Origin: Anaeroplasma sp902783745
GTDB taxonomy: Bacteria > Bacillota_I > Bacilli_A > Acholeplasmatales > Anaeroplasmataceae
Length of the DNA: 43,391 bases
Direction of reading: 5' to 3'
Assembly (NCBI GenBank): GCA_946617655.1
Contig: CAMOKL010000010.1
Span: 1-43,391 of the forward strand
The notes under the pieces were generated by a model. That model made no database searches. It was not told the DNA's origin and saw only the letters and a list, made by a program, of their open reading frames with translations. Each line of letters begins with the position of its first letter. Within the stretch, counting starts at the first letter, position 1. This document shows positions 32,519-40,476 of this stretch, one piece after another. Both the position numbers and the translations under genes were made by a program.

Positions 32519-32549
32519 AGCACACAAATAAAAATGTGTGCTTTTTTTT
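32519..32549 (+). terminator. Terminator of the DUF2089-HAAS cassette
   Basis: AGCACACA (32519-32526) and TGTGTGCT (32535-32542) form a strong hairpin followed by TTTTTTT. Confidence 0.88.
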
Positions 32550-32616
32550 AATTATGCGACAAAAAATAATTTTATTTTACTATTATTAAATGAAACAAAA
32601 TGAGGAGGAATGTAAA

Positions 32617-33933
32617 ATGAAAAAATTTTTTGGTTTATTAACAATTGGTGCATTAGGATTTGCTTTAACTTCTTGTACTAATACAAATTTAAATAATGAA
32701 GTTAGCAAAATAAGTGTAGTAGATTCAGATCCCATAGATGAAAATACTAAACTTACACCTTTAAAAAACTTGCCTTCTAAGGCTGATATTTCTAATATTT
32801 GGTCTAATAATGATTATAGAAGTTTTATAGAAAAATATAATGAATTTTCATATGATTTATTAGAAAAAATAGGAGATAATACAATAGAATCTAACACTGC
32901 ATTTTCACCATTATCTATTTATATGGCTTTATCAAGTATAATTCCTATGTTAAGTGATAGCGCAAAACAAGAGGTAGTAGATTTATTTGGTATGACAAGT
33001 GAAGAGATATATGATAATACTAAATATTTATATAGTGTATCTAATAATGATTATTCTATATTATCTAATTCATTATGGTATAGAGATGATATAGATTTAA
33101 ATAGTAAAGTTATTAAAGAGATTGCGAATGCATTTTATTCAGAAGCATATAAAGTAGATTTCTCTAAAGATTTAGAAAAAATATATGATTACATAAAAGA
33201 AAAAACTAATGGTTTATTAGACAAATGTGGAGATATTTCTCCAAGTACAGTATTATATGTTTTAAATACTTTATATTTTAATGATGAATGGTCTTTTGAT
33301 TTTAATGTTAATGGATTTAAAACTGCATCTTTTGAAAATGCAGATAATTCTTATGTTAATAAAAAATTATACTATTCTAATTATAATGATTATGAAAGAA
33401 TGTATGAAACAGATGATTATAGCTCATACCATGTAAAAAGTAAAAATGGTTATGAATTTACTTATGTTAAGCCTAATGGTGATAAAAAAGTTAAAGATAT
33501 TTATAATAAAGAAGTAATAAAAGACGTAGTTTGTCATAATTATTTTACAAGTGATGAAAACTATAATTATCATACTAGATTAGCATTCCCTGAGTATAGT
33601 GCAGAATATGATAAATGTATTAATAAAGTCATAAGTGATATGGGTGCAAATGAAATATTTAATTATAGTTTAAAACCATTCTCAAGAATTACTAATGAAG
33701 ATATTTCAGTTGGAGAAATTTGGCATAGAACTAAATTAGATATTACAAAAGAAGGATTTAAGGCAAGTGCAGCAACATCTATTGATATAACATTAGCTAG
33801 TACAACATCTGGTGTAACTAAAATAAATAAATATGAGACATTCTATGTAGATAAGAGTTTCTTTTATGTAATAGAGGATAATATGGGTTCTATATTATTT
33901 AGTGGTGTTGTTAATAATGTTACAAATGATTAA
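32617..33933 (+). CDS. Lipoprotein serpin (serine protease inhibitor family)
   Basis: This is an extracellular, membrane-anchored serpin of 438 residues. The signal peptide MKKFFGLLTIGALGFALTSC has lipobox LTSC with Cys20. The linker is acidic. The serpin fold shows NTAFSPLSIYMALSSI (the conserved N-x-x-x-S-P-x-S), VLNTLYFNDEW (strand 3A), and the C-terminal F-S-G-V-V strand. The reactive loop spans about 378-405. The hinge EGFKASAAT resembles the inhibitory EGTEAAAAT, with Phe381 in place of Thr at P14. By counting, P1 is near Ala394 (Leu-Ala-Ser), which would suit an elastase-like protease; this is approximate. An upstream in-frame ATG (32590) precedes the GAGGAGG site. It stands alone between two terminators or promoters. 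Confidence 0.87.
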   Translation: MKKFFGLLTIGALGFALTSCTNTNLNNEVSKISVVDSDPIDENTKLTPLKNLPSKADISNIWSNNDYRSFIEKYNEFSYDLLEKIGDNTIESNTAFSPLSIYMALSSIIPMLSDSAKQEVVDLFGMTSEEIYDNTKYLYSVSNNDYSILSNSLWYRDDIDLNSKVIKEIANAFYSEAYKVDFSKDLEKIYDYIKEKTNGLLDKCGDISPSTVLYVLNTLYFNDEWSFDFNVNGFKTASFENADNSYVNKKLYYSNYNDYERMYETDDYSSYHVKSKNGYEFTYVKPNGDKKVKDIYNKEVIKDVVCHNYFTSDENYNYHTRLAFPEYSAEYDKCINKVISDMGANEIFNYSLKPFSRITNEDISVGEIWHRTKLDITKEGFKASAATSIDITLASTTSGVTKINKYETFYVDKSFFYVIEDNMGSILFSGVVNNVTND

Positions 33934-33973
33934 TTAATTAAAAAGTTGTATAATATGCAATAGAGGTGATATT

Positions 33974-34510
33974 GTGCAACTTAAGGAAGCAGTTTTAACA
34001 AGAAGAAGTATTAGAAAATTTAATGCTAAAGAAATTGATGTAAATACAATAAAAGAAATAATTGATATATCTCAATACGCTCCATCATGGAAGAATACAC
34101 AAACAGTTAGATATAATTTAATAGCTGATAAGGAATTAATTAAGAAAGTAGCATTATCTATAGATTTTGAATGGAATAGAAATATTATTCTTAATGCTAA
34201 TAAGCTTATGATTTTATCTACTGTAAATAATATTAGCGGATATGAAAAGGATGGTAGTCCATCTACATCAAAGAATAGTCATTGGCAAAGCTTTGATGCA
34301 GGTATTTATGCATATTCATTTGTATTAGTTGCACATGAATATAATATTGGTTCTGTAATCATGGGTATATATGATGAAGATAAATTAAAGAAGATTTTAA
34401 ATATACCAGATAATGAATCAATTTCATGTATTATTCCATTAGGATATTATGATATTAAGCCAGAAGCCCCTAAAAAGAAATTAAGTGATGTTGTTTTAAG
34501 GGTAAAATAG
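33974..34510 (+). CDS. Nitroreductase family protein (second)
   Basis: This 178-residue FMN oxidoreductase begins with GTG behind AGAGGTGA. The FMN segment is VLTRRSIRKFNAKEID, followed by SQYAPSWKNTQTVR, which gives the S-x-x-x-x-x-x-Q flavin contacts. The later AHEYNIGSVIMGIYDEDKL and CIIPLGYYDI fit the fold. The substrate is unknown. The gene is about 40 bases downstream of the serpin gene, and a TATAAT box (33950 region) may give it a separate promoter. It lies directly upstream of the thrS T-box. Confidence 0.87.
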   Translation: MQLKEAVLTRRSIRKFNAKEIDVNTIKEIIDISQYAPSWKNTQTVRYNLIADKELIKKVALSIDFEWNRNIILNANKLMILSTVNNISGYEKDGSPSTSKNSHWQSFDAGIYAYSFVLVAHEYNIGSVIMGIYDEDKLKKILNIPDNESISCIIPLGYYDIKPEAPKKKLSDVVLRVK

Positions 34511-34519
34511 CTTTGTTGC

Positions 34520-34548
34520 TTGAATTTCATATTTAATTATTATATAAT
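34520..34548 (+). promoter_or_regulatory. Sigma-A promoter of thrS
   Basis: TTGAAT (34520-34525) and TATAAT (34543-34548) are 17 bases apart, immediately upstream of the T-box leader. Confidence 0.82.
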
Positions 34549-34554
34549 GAAATA

Positions 34555-34768
34555 GTCGATGAAAAGGACAAGATATGTAATATCTTAATTAAAGAGACTG
34601 TATGGTTGGTGTAAATACAGATTAAGCTTACATGTTACTACCTTTGAGATTTATGGAGGAAATGCCATAACGTATTACTGCGTTAAAGTATTCGAGTGTC
34701 AGATTATATCTGAAATTAAGGTGGTACCACGGTTAATTCGCCCTTAGGTTAATTCTAAGGGCTTTTTT
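34555..34768 (+). promoter_or_regulatory. T-box leader of thrS
   Basis: The T-box AAGGTGGTACCACGG lies at 34718-34732. The specifier is read from GTTACTACCTTTG as ACT (34637-34639) or ACC (34640-34642); both are threonine codons. Upstream leader length is about 160 bases before the T-box, closer to a standard T-box than the trpS leader. Antiterminator pairing TAAGG with CCTTA overlaps the terminator arm at 34740-34747. Confidence 0.93.
34740..34768 (+). terminator. T-box regulated terminator of thrS
   Basis: GCCCTTAG (34740-34747) and CTAAGGGC (34755-34762) form a hairpin followed by TTTTTT, just before the AGGAGG ribosome-binding site of thrS. Confidence 0.9.
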
Positions 34769-34786
34769 ATATTATAGGAGGAATTT

Positions 34787-36706
34787 ATGGTTAAGGTTAC
34801 TTTAAAGGATGGAAGTATTAAGGAAGTAGAAAAAGGAACATTAATTATTAATGTTGCAAAGGAGTTAGGATCATCTTTAGCTAAGAAGGCTATTGTTGCT
34901 AAGGTTAATGGCAAGCTTGTTGATTTAAAGGATCCAATTGAAGAGGATGTTACATTAGAACTTGTTATGCCTAATGATCCTGAAGCATTTGAGGTTTTAA
35001 ACCATTCAAGTGCTCACTTAATGGCTCAAGCTATGCAAAGATTATATAAAGGTACATTATGTGGTGTAGGTCCTGCGATTGAAGAAGGATTCTATTATGA
35101 TTTTAAGACACCTGTTCCTATTACTAATGAGGATTTACCTAAGATTGAAGCTGAAATGAAGAAGATTGTAAAGGAAAATCTTCCAATTACTCATTATTAT
35201 TTAACAAGAGATGAAGCTAAAAAATTATTTAGCTATGATAAGTTCAAAATGGAATTAGTTGATACTGCTGATTCTGATGCAATTGGAATTTATGAGCAAG
35301 GTGAATATAAGGATGTTTGCCGTGGACCTCATGTTATTTCAACTGGCGTTATTAAGAATTTTAAGCTTTTATCAGTTGCAGGTGCATACTGGAGAGGCGA
35401 TGCTAAGAATGATGTTTTAACTCGTATTTATGGTACTTGCTGGGCAACTCCAGAAGAATTAGAAAATCATTTAAAGGTATTAGAAGATAGAAAAGAAAGA
35501 GACCATAGAAAGATTGGTAAGGACATGGGTATTTTCATGTTCGATGAATTAGTAGGTAGAGGATTACCTATGTGGTTACCTAATGGTTTCATAGTAAGAA
35601 GATTACTTTCTGACTATATTATGGATAAGGAATATGCATTAGGATATAAGCATGTTATGACTCCATCTTTAGGTAATGTTAATCTGTATAAAACTTCTGG
35701 TCACTGGGATCATTATAAGGATGATATGTTCCCTGCAATGGAAGTTGATGATGAAGCATATGTTTTAAGACCAATGAACTGTCCTCACCATATGGTAATG
35801 TTCCGTTCTAAATTACATTCATATAGAGATTTACCAGTACGTATTGCAGAAATTGCAAATGACTTCCGTTTTGAAGCATCAGGCGCATTAACTGGTATTG
35901 AAAGAACACGTGCATTCTCTCAAAATGACTCTCATATTTTCTGTCGTCCAGATCAGATTAAGCAAGAAGTTAAAGGCGTTGTTAAGCTAATTCTTGATGT
36001 TTATAATGATTTTGGATTTAAGAATTATACATTCCGTTTATCATTAAGAGATCCTAAGAATACTGAAAAGTATTTCGGAAATGATAACTTATGGACTAAG
36101 AGTGAAGCTGAATTAAGAGAGATCTTAAATGAATTAGGTGTTAATTATTATGAAGCTGAAGGTGAAGCTGCATTCTATGGACCAAAAATTGATGTACAGG
36201 TTAAGTCTTCAATTGGTCATGATGTTACTTTATCAACAGTACAATTAGATTATCAATTACCTGAAAGATTTGAATTAACTTATGTTAATGAAAATAAAGA
36301 AAAGGTTAGACCTGTTGTTATTCATAGAGCAATCTTAGGTTCAATGGACCGTTTCGTTGCATTCTTATTAGAAGAAACTAAGGGTGTATTACCAGTATGG
36401 CTTGCACCTACACAGGTTAAGATTATTCCAGTTAACCTTGATTATCATAAGGAATTCTCTGATAATTTAGCATTTGCTTTAAGAAAAGCTGGCATTAGAT
36501 ATGAAGTAGATTATCGTGATGAAAAGCTAGGATATAAGATCCGTGAAGCTCAAACTTCAAAGATTCCATATCAGCTTGTTGTTGGTGATAAGGAAGTTCA
36601 ATCTAATACAGTTACTTATCGTGAATATGGTAAGCAAGAACAAAAAACTGTTACAATTGATGAATTCATCAACCTAATTCTTGAAAAGAATAAGGAATTA
36701 AAGTAA
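34787..36706 (+). CDS. thrS: Threonyl-tRNA synthetase
   Basis: ThrRS is a class II cytoplasmic synthetase with an editing domain. It has 639 residues, the usual length. Domain order is TGS (1-62), editing domain with HSSAHLMAQAM (about 72-82; H-x-x-x-H) and CRGPHV, the class II core with RPMNCPHHMVMF (zinc Cys), FRFEASGALTGIERTRAFSQND (motif 2), and GSMDRFVAFLLEE (motif 3), then the anticodon-binding domain. The T-box leader gives tRNA-dependent control. An AGGAGG site precedes the ATG. It is followed by a terminator, then an ABC-F gene. Confidence 0.98.
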   Translation: MVKVTLKDGSIKEVEKGTLIINVAKELGSSLAKKAIVAKVNGKLVDLKDPIEEDVTLELVMPNDPEAFEVLNHSSAHLMAQAMQRLYKGTLCGVGPAIEEGFYYDFKTPVPITNEDLPKIEAEMKKIVKENLPITHYYLTRDEAKKLFSYDKFKMELVDTADSDAIGIYEQGEYKDVCRGPHVISTGVIKNFKLLSVAGAYWRGDAKNDVLTRIYGTCWATPEELENHLKVLEDRKERDHRKIGKDMGIFMFDELVGRGLPMWLPNGFIVRRLLSDYIMDKEYALGYKHVMTPSLGNVNLYKTSGHWDHYKDDMFPAMEVDDEAYVLRPMNCPHHMVMFRSKLHSYRDLPVRIAEIANDFRFEASGALTGIERTRAFSQNDSHIFCRPDQIKQEVKGVVKLILDVYNDFGFKNYTFRLSLRDPKNTEKYFGNDNLWTKSEAELREILNELGVNYYEAEGEAAFYGPKIDVQVKSSIGHDVTLSTVQLDYQLPERFELTYVNENKEKVRPVVIHRAILGSMDRFVAFLLEETKGVLPVWLAPTQVKIIPVNLDYHKEFSDNLAFALRKAGIRYEVDYRDEKLGYKIREAQTSKIPYQLVVGDKEVQSNTVTYREYGKQEQKTVTIDEFINLILEKNKELK

Positions 36707-36720
36707 AATAACCATAGTAT

Positions 36721-36749
36721 AAGCCTAGCTTAAGTGCTAGGCTTTTTTA
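36721..36749 (+). terminator. Terminator of thrS
   Basis: AAGCCTAGC (36721-36729) and GCTAGGCTT (36736-36744) form a nine-pair stem followed by TTTTT. Confidence 0.9.
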
Positions 36750-36762
36750 AAGGAAGTATAAT

Positions 36763-38301
36763 ATGGGCTTATTAGAAGTTAAAAATTTAAGATTCAAGTA
36801 TGCTGATAAAGAACTTTTTAATGATGTAGAATTTAGAGTTTTTAATCATGACCATATCGTTATAGTTGGTGATAATGGTGCTGGTAAATCAACATTTATG
36901 AATCTTATTTGTAAAAATTTAATACCAGATAAGGGAGAAATTGTTTGGCTTCCTAATACAAAATTTGGATATTTAGATCAGCATTTAAAGGTTAAAACTG
37001 ATATTACTATTATTGAATATTTAGAAGAAGTTTTTAAACCTTTAATTGAAAAAGAAAAGAAAATGAATGAGTATTATGATATGTTAGGTACTTGTAAGGA
37101 ATATGAATATGATAAGTATCTAAATTATGCAAATGCAATTCAAGAAGAACTAGAGAAAGCTAATTTTTACGCAATGAATTCAACTCTTGGTAATATGACT
37201 AATGGACTTGGTATTACTGGCTTTGGACTTGATACTAAGCTTAAAGAATTATCGGGTGGTCAAAGAGAAAAGGTTTATCTTGCAAAGCTTTTATTACAAA
37301 ATCCAGATGTGTTATTAATGGATGAACCAACAAACTTCTTAGATCAAGCACAAATAGAGTGGTTAAAATCATATTTAAATGGATATAATAAGTCATTTGT
37401 TGTTATTAGTCATGATGAGGATTTTATCCGTTCTATCGCAAAAACAGTATACAATCTATCTAATAATGTTATGACTAGATACAATATGGATTATGATCAT
37501 TACTTATTAGAAAAAGAAATAAGAGATGATAATTATTTAAAGGCTTATAATAAACAACAAGAATATATTAAAAGAACTGAAGAATTTATAAATAAGAATA
37601 TTGTTCGTGCAACTACAACAAAACGTGCACAATCAAGACGTAAGCTTTTAGATAGATTAGATAGAATTGAAAAGCCAAAAAATCATGAGCCTATGCATAT
37701 TAAATTCCCATATTCAGGTCAACTTGGACAAGAGGTTTTAGTATTAAATGATTTGACTGTAGGATATAATAACAAACCTGTTTTAGAACATTTAAATTTC
37801 TTACTTGGTCAAAATCAAAAAGTAGTTATTTTAGGACACAATGGTGTTGGTAAATCAACCATTCTAAAAACTATTTTAGATATAATTAAGCCTATATCAG
37901 GTAATTATAAATGGAATCCAAGTGGTGTTATTAATTATTTTAAACAGGAAGAGGAATATAAAAAAGAAGAAACACCTATATCTTATTTAAGATATTTTTA
38001 TCATTTAAAAACTGATCAAGAATTAAGAAGTATACTTGCACAAGTAGGCTTAAAAGGTGATATTGTAACAAAACCTATGAATACTTTATCAGGTGGTGAA
38101 CAAACTAAGGTAAGACTTGCGTTAATGACTATGAAAAAGTCTAATATCTTGGTATTTGATGAACCAACTAATCATTTAGATATGGCATCTAAAGGAGAAC
38201 TTTATGAAGCAATTTCTGAATTTCCTGGTTCTGTAATTTTAGTTACACATGAAGATGATTTTTATGATGGTTTAGTTGATTTAGAATTAAAATTTAATTA
38301 A
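36763..38301 (+). CDS. ABC-F family ATPase (ribosome-associated type)
   Basis: This soluble protein of 512 residues has two ABC domains and no membrane segment. Domain 1 has Walker A GDNGAGKS (36-43), signature LSGGQREK and Walker B LLMDEPTNFLD. Domain 2 has Walker A GHNGVGKS, signature LSGGEQTK and Walker B LVFDEPTNHLD. The charged linker between them has a KRAQSRRKLLDRLDRIEKPK stretch that would reach the ribosome. ABC-F proteins rescue stalled ribosomes or confer antibiotic protection; this one looks closest to the housekeeping YbiT/YkpA-like group, though the class is not certain. The ribosome-binding site AAGGAAG is right behind the thrS terminator, so expression may depend on read-through or an unseen promoter. 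Confidence 0.92.
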   Translation: MGLLEVKNLRFKYADKELFNDVEFRVFNHDHIVIVGDNGAGKSTFMNLICKNLIPDKGEIVWLPNTKFGYLDQHLKVKTDITIIEYLEEVFKPLIEKEKKMNEYYDMLGTCKEYEYDKYLNYANAIQEELEKANFYAMNSTLGNMTNGLGITGFGLDTKLKELSGGQREKVYLAKLLLQNPDVLLMDEPTNFLDQAQIEWLKSYLNGYNKSFVVISHDEDFIRSIAKTVYNLSNNVMTRYNMDYDHYLLEKEIRDDNYLKAYNKQQEYIKRTEEFINKNIVRATTTKRAQSRRKLLDRLDRIEKPKNHEPMHIKFPYSGQLGQEVLVLNDLTVGYNNKPVLEHLNFLLGQNQKVVILGHNGVGKSTILKTILDIIKPISGNYKWNPSGVINYFKQEEEYKKEETPISYLRYFYHLKTDQELRSILAQVGLKGDIVTKPMNTLSGGEQTKVRLALMTMKKSNILVFDEPTNHLDMASKGELYEAISEFPGSVILVTHEDDFYDGLVDLELKFN

Positions 38302-38357
38302 TTTCTAAATTCAATAAAATGCCTTTACAAATGAACTTTAATATTATAAATATTATC

Positions 38358-38386
38358 TTGACTTTACAAATATAAATAAGTATAAT
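38358..38386 (+). promoter_or_regulatory. Sigma-A promoter of yceD-rpmF
   Basis: TTGACT (38358-38363) and TATAAT (38381-38386) are exactly 17 bases apart, 24 bases before the GTG start. An imperfect repeat of TTTACAAAT occurs at about 38324 and 38364. Confidence 0.83.
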
Positions 38387-38409
38387 TTACATTGTTGAGG
38401 TGATTTTAA

Positions 38410-38868
38410 GTGAAGTTTACCATAGCTCAGCTTAGAAAATTATCAATGCCATATCAATTCAGTGAGGATATTGACTTATCTTCTGATTTGAATGGACTTG
38501 AGGATATCCTTAAAGTATTATCTACCCATGTGACTGAGACCATCTATAATCGTGGGGATGATTCTTACCGAATCGATTTTTCAATCGATTGCAATTTAGT
38601 CTTAAGTGATTCAATCACTTTAGAAGAAATTGAATATCCAATAAAGGTTAGTGCTTCAGAAGTATTTAGTACTAATGAAGATGAGGATGATGCATTCTTA
38701 ATTGAAGGTATTACCTTAGATACAAAGGAAGCCATTATAACAAATATCCTTTGTAACAAGCCTATGTCTATTACAAATTCAGATATTGAGATTAATGATG
38801 TGGAAGAAGATAGTAAGGAAGATGACCATGTTAATCCAGCATTTGCCTCATTAAAGGATTTATTATAG
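38410..38868 (+). CDS. yceD: YceD family protein (DUF177)
   Basis: This is a 152-residue acidic protein of the DUF177 family, which is almost always encoded before rpmF and is linked to 23S rRNA or ribosome assembly; the molecular role is unsettled. The start is GTG behind TTGAGGTGA. The middle has the family pattern D-F-S-I-D-C-N-L-V-L-S-D-S-I-T-L with beta-strands, but it lacks the two cysteines of the plant and E. coli type. The C-terminal tail (EDSKEDDHVNPAFASLKDLL) matches the conserved D-P-R-x-x-x-L-x-x-L end. Around 38520-38620 codons are richer in C-ending and CGN types than nearby. Confidence 0.88.
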   Translation: MKFTIAQLRKLSMPYQFSEDIDLSSDLNGLEDILKVLSTHVTETIYNRGDDSYRIDFSIDCNLVLSDSITLEEIEYPIKVSASEVFSTNEDEDDAFLIEGITLDTKEAIITNILCNKPMSITNSDIEINDVEEDSKEDDHVNPAFASLKDLL

Positions 38869-38880
38869 GAGGTGTGAATA

Positions 38881-39078
38881 ATGGCAGTACCTTTCAGAAG
38901 AACTTCTAAAATGAAGAAGAGAATGAGAAGATCTCACTTAGCACTTAACGTACCTGGTATGATTACTTGTCCTTCATGTGGAGAATTAACTCTAGCTCAT
39001 AGAGTATGCTCTAACTGTGGATATTACAAGGGTAAGCAGGTTGTTGCTAAGAAGGAAGAATCAGCAGACAACGAATAA
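38881..39078 (+). CDS. rpmF: Ribosomal protein L32
   Basis: L32 is a 65-residue protein of the large subunit. It begins with MAVPFRRTSKMKKRMRRSH and carries a zinc finger with CPSC and CSNC, the four-cysteine (zinc-bound) form. A strong TAGGAGGTG site lies 12 bases after the yceD stop. The yceD-rpmF pair is conserved across bacteria. Confidence 0.97.
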   Translation: MAVPFRRTSKMKKRMRRSHLALNVPGMITCPSCGELTLAHRVCSNCGYYKGKQVVAKKEESADNE

Positions 39079-39090
39079 TTATTCATAGAA

Positions 39091-39117
39091 ATAGAGACCT
39101 GGGGTCTCTATTTTCTA
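39091..39117 (+). terminator. Terminator of yceD-rpmF
   Basis: AGAGACC (39093-39099) and GGTCTCT (39103-39109) with a short loop are followed by ATTTTCTATTT. Confidence 0.8.
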
Positions 39118-39142
39118 TTTAAGGTAATAGTAAGGAGGATTT

Positions 39143-40066
39143 ATGTACAAGCATTATAGTGTATTAAAAAGTGAAGCAATTAATAATTTAAATATTAAGC
39201 CAGATGGTATATATGTTGATTGTACTTTAGGCGGTGGTGGTCATTCTAGTGAAATACTAAAAAGACTTACTACAGGTCATCTTTACTGTTTTGACCAGGA
39301 TGATTATGCATTCCAAAGATCTAAAGAGGTATTAGACCCTATTTCACAAAACTATACTTTTATAAAGGCAAATTTTAAAGATATAAAGAAGAAGCTTAAT
39401 GAGCTTGGAGTTACTAAAATTGATGGAGTATTATATGATTTAGGAGTATCTTCATTTCAGCTTGATATACCTGAAAGAGGATTTTCATATAATTATGATG
39501 CACCACTTGATATGAGAATGAATCAAGATGGTGAATTAAATGCATATGATATTGTTAATAATTATTCATTTAATGATATTATGAAGATATTATATGATTA
39601 TGGTGAGGAGCCAAATGCAAAGCTTATTGCAAGAGGTATTGAAAAAGCACGTCAAGTTAAACCAATTAAAACTACCTTTGATTTGGTTAATGTAATTAAA
39701 CAGTCATTACCTCAAAAGGTATTACATAAAAAAGGACATCCTGCAAAGCAGACATTCCAAGCATTAAGAATTGCTGTTAATGATGAATTAAGAGTATTTG
39801 AAGTATCAATTAATGATGCATTAGATATGCTTAATCCTGATGGTTATGCAGTTGTTATTACTTTCCATTCTTTAGAGGATAGAATATGTAAGAAGGTATT
39901 TAGGGATAGAACAACATTAGATATTCCAGAGGGCCTTCCTGTAATTATAACTGAAGAAGCTCCATTTGAGCTTATTACAAGAAAGCCAATTCTACCTTCT
40001 GATGCTGAATTAGACGAAAATAATAGAAGTCATTCAGCAAAAATGAGGGTTATAAGAAAACGATAA
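39143..40066 (+). CDS. rsmH: 16S rRNA m4C1402 methyltransferase RsmH
   Basis: RsmH (MraW) methylates N4 of C1402 in 16S rRNA with S-adenosylmethionine. It has 307 residues. The SAM-binding loop is VDCTLGGGGHS (about 24-34). DGVLYDLGVSSFQLD (about 98-112) and RGFSYNYDAPLDMRMN (about 115-130) are family motifs, and HPAKQTFQALRIAVNDEL lies near 198-215. It is usually the second gene of the division and cell-wall (dcw) cluster after mraZ, but here neither mraZ nor ftsL is adjacent. AAGGAGG precedes the ATG. Confidence 0.97.
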   Translation: MYKHYSVLKSEAINNLNIKPDGIYVDCTLGGGGHSSEILKRLTTGHLYCFDQDDYAFQRSKEVLDPISQNYTFIKANFKDIKKKLNELGVTKIDGVLYDLGVSSFQLDIPERGFSYNYDAPLDMRMNQDGELNAYDIVNNYSFNDIMKILYDYGEEPNAKLIARGIEKARQVKPIKTTFDLVNVIKQSLPQKVLHKKGHPAKQTFQALRIAVNDELRVFEVSINDALDMLNPDGYAVVITFHSLEDRICKKVFRDRTTLDIPEGLPVIITEEAPFELITRKPILPSDAELDENNRSHSAKMRVIRKR

Positions 40067-40093
40067 ACTAAATATACTATTTTTGTCCTTTTG

Positions 40094-40102
40094 TGATATA
40101 AT
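40094..40102 (+). promoter_or_regulatory. Extended -10 promoter before the small membrane gene
   Basis: TGATATAAT is an extended -10 element of the same form as that of ung. No clear -35 box is seen upstream. Confidence 0.5.
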
Positions 40103-40138
40103 AAATGTGTTATTTTGCGAAAGGAGAAATCGATTGTT

Positions 40139-40432
40139 ATGTCTAAAGTTAGTAGCTCTACAAAAGTGACATTATTTTGGATTATTGGTTTAATAGCATT
40201 CGTTTCATTAATGCTTGGAGGAACTATATTCTTATTAGGTCTTCTAAACATTTCAGGTGGTGTATTAAATACATTAAAATATATTTGTCACATTTTATTA
40301 ATTGTATGTGCAGTAATAGCAGGATTCATTTGGCTAATTAATGCAAAATGGAATAAAACTGTTAAAATTGTATTTATTGTTTTATTTATAGTTTTTGCAG
40401 TACTTGCATTTGCTGGTGTATTTAGTTTTTAA
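40139..40432 (+). CDS. Small hypothetical membrane protein
   Basis: This is a 97-residue protein with three hydrophobic segments (about 10-33, 43-65 and 73-94), a Ser/Thr-rich cytoplasmic start and a basic loop WLINAKWNKTVK. I do not recognise a family. It is not FtsL, which would have a single membrane segment and a coiled coil, although it occupies the position after rsmH. ATG 40139 is preferred over an in-frame TTG at 40115, since AAAGGAGA lies between them. The spacing is long, at about 12 bases. Confidence 0.65.
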   Translation: MSKVSSSTKVTLFWIIGLIAFVSLMLGGTIFLLGLLNISGGVLNTLKYICHILLIVCAVIAGFIWLINAKWNKTVKIVFIVLFIVFAVLAFAGVFSF

Positions 40433-40438
40433 TTTATG

Positions 40439-40466
40439 AGCCTCTATTAAGAGGCTTATTTTTTTG
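40439..40466 (+). terminator. Terminator of the small membrane gene
   Basis: AGCCTCT (40439-40445) and AGAGGCT (40450-40456) with an ATTA loop are followed by TATTTTTTT. Confidence 0.88.
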
Positions 40467-40476
40467 AGGTTTTATT

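Noticed and set aside
26452..34510. Recent duplication of the two nitroreductase genes
   Set aside because: The two proteins share only the general fold motifs; their sequences differ throughout, so they are separate family members.
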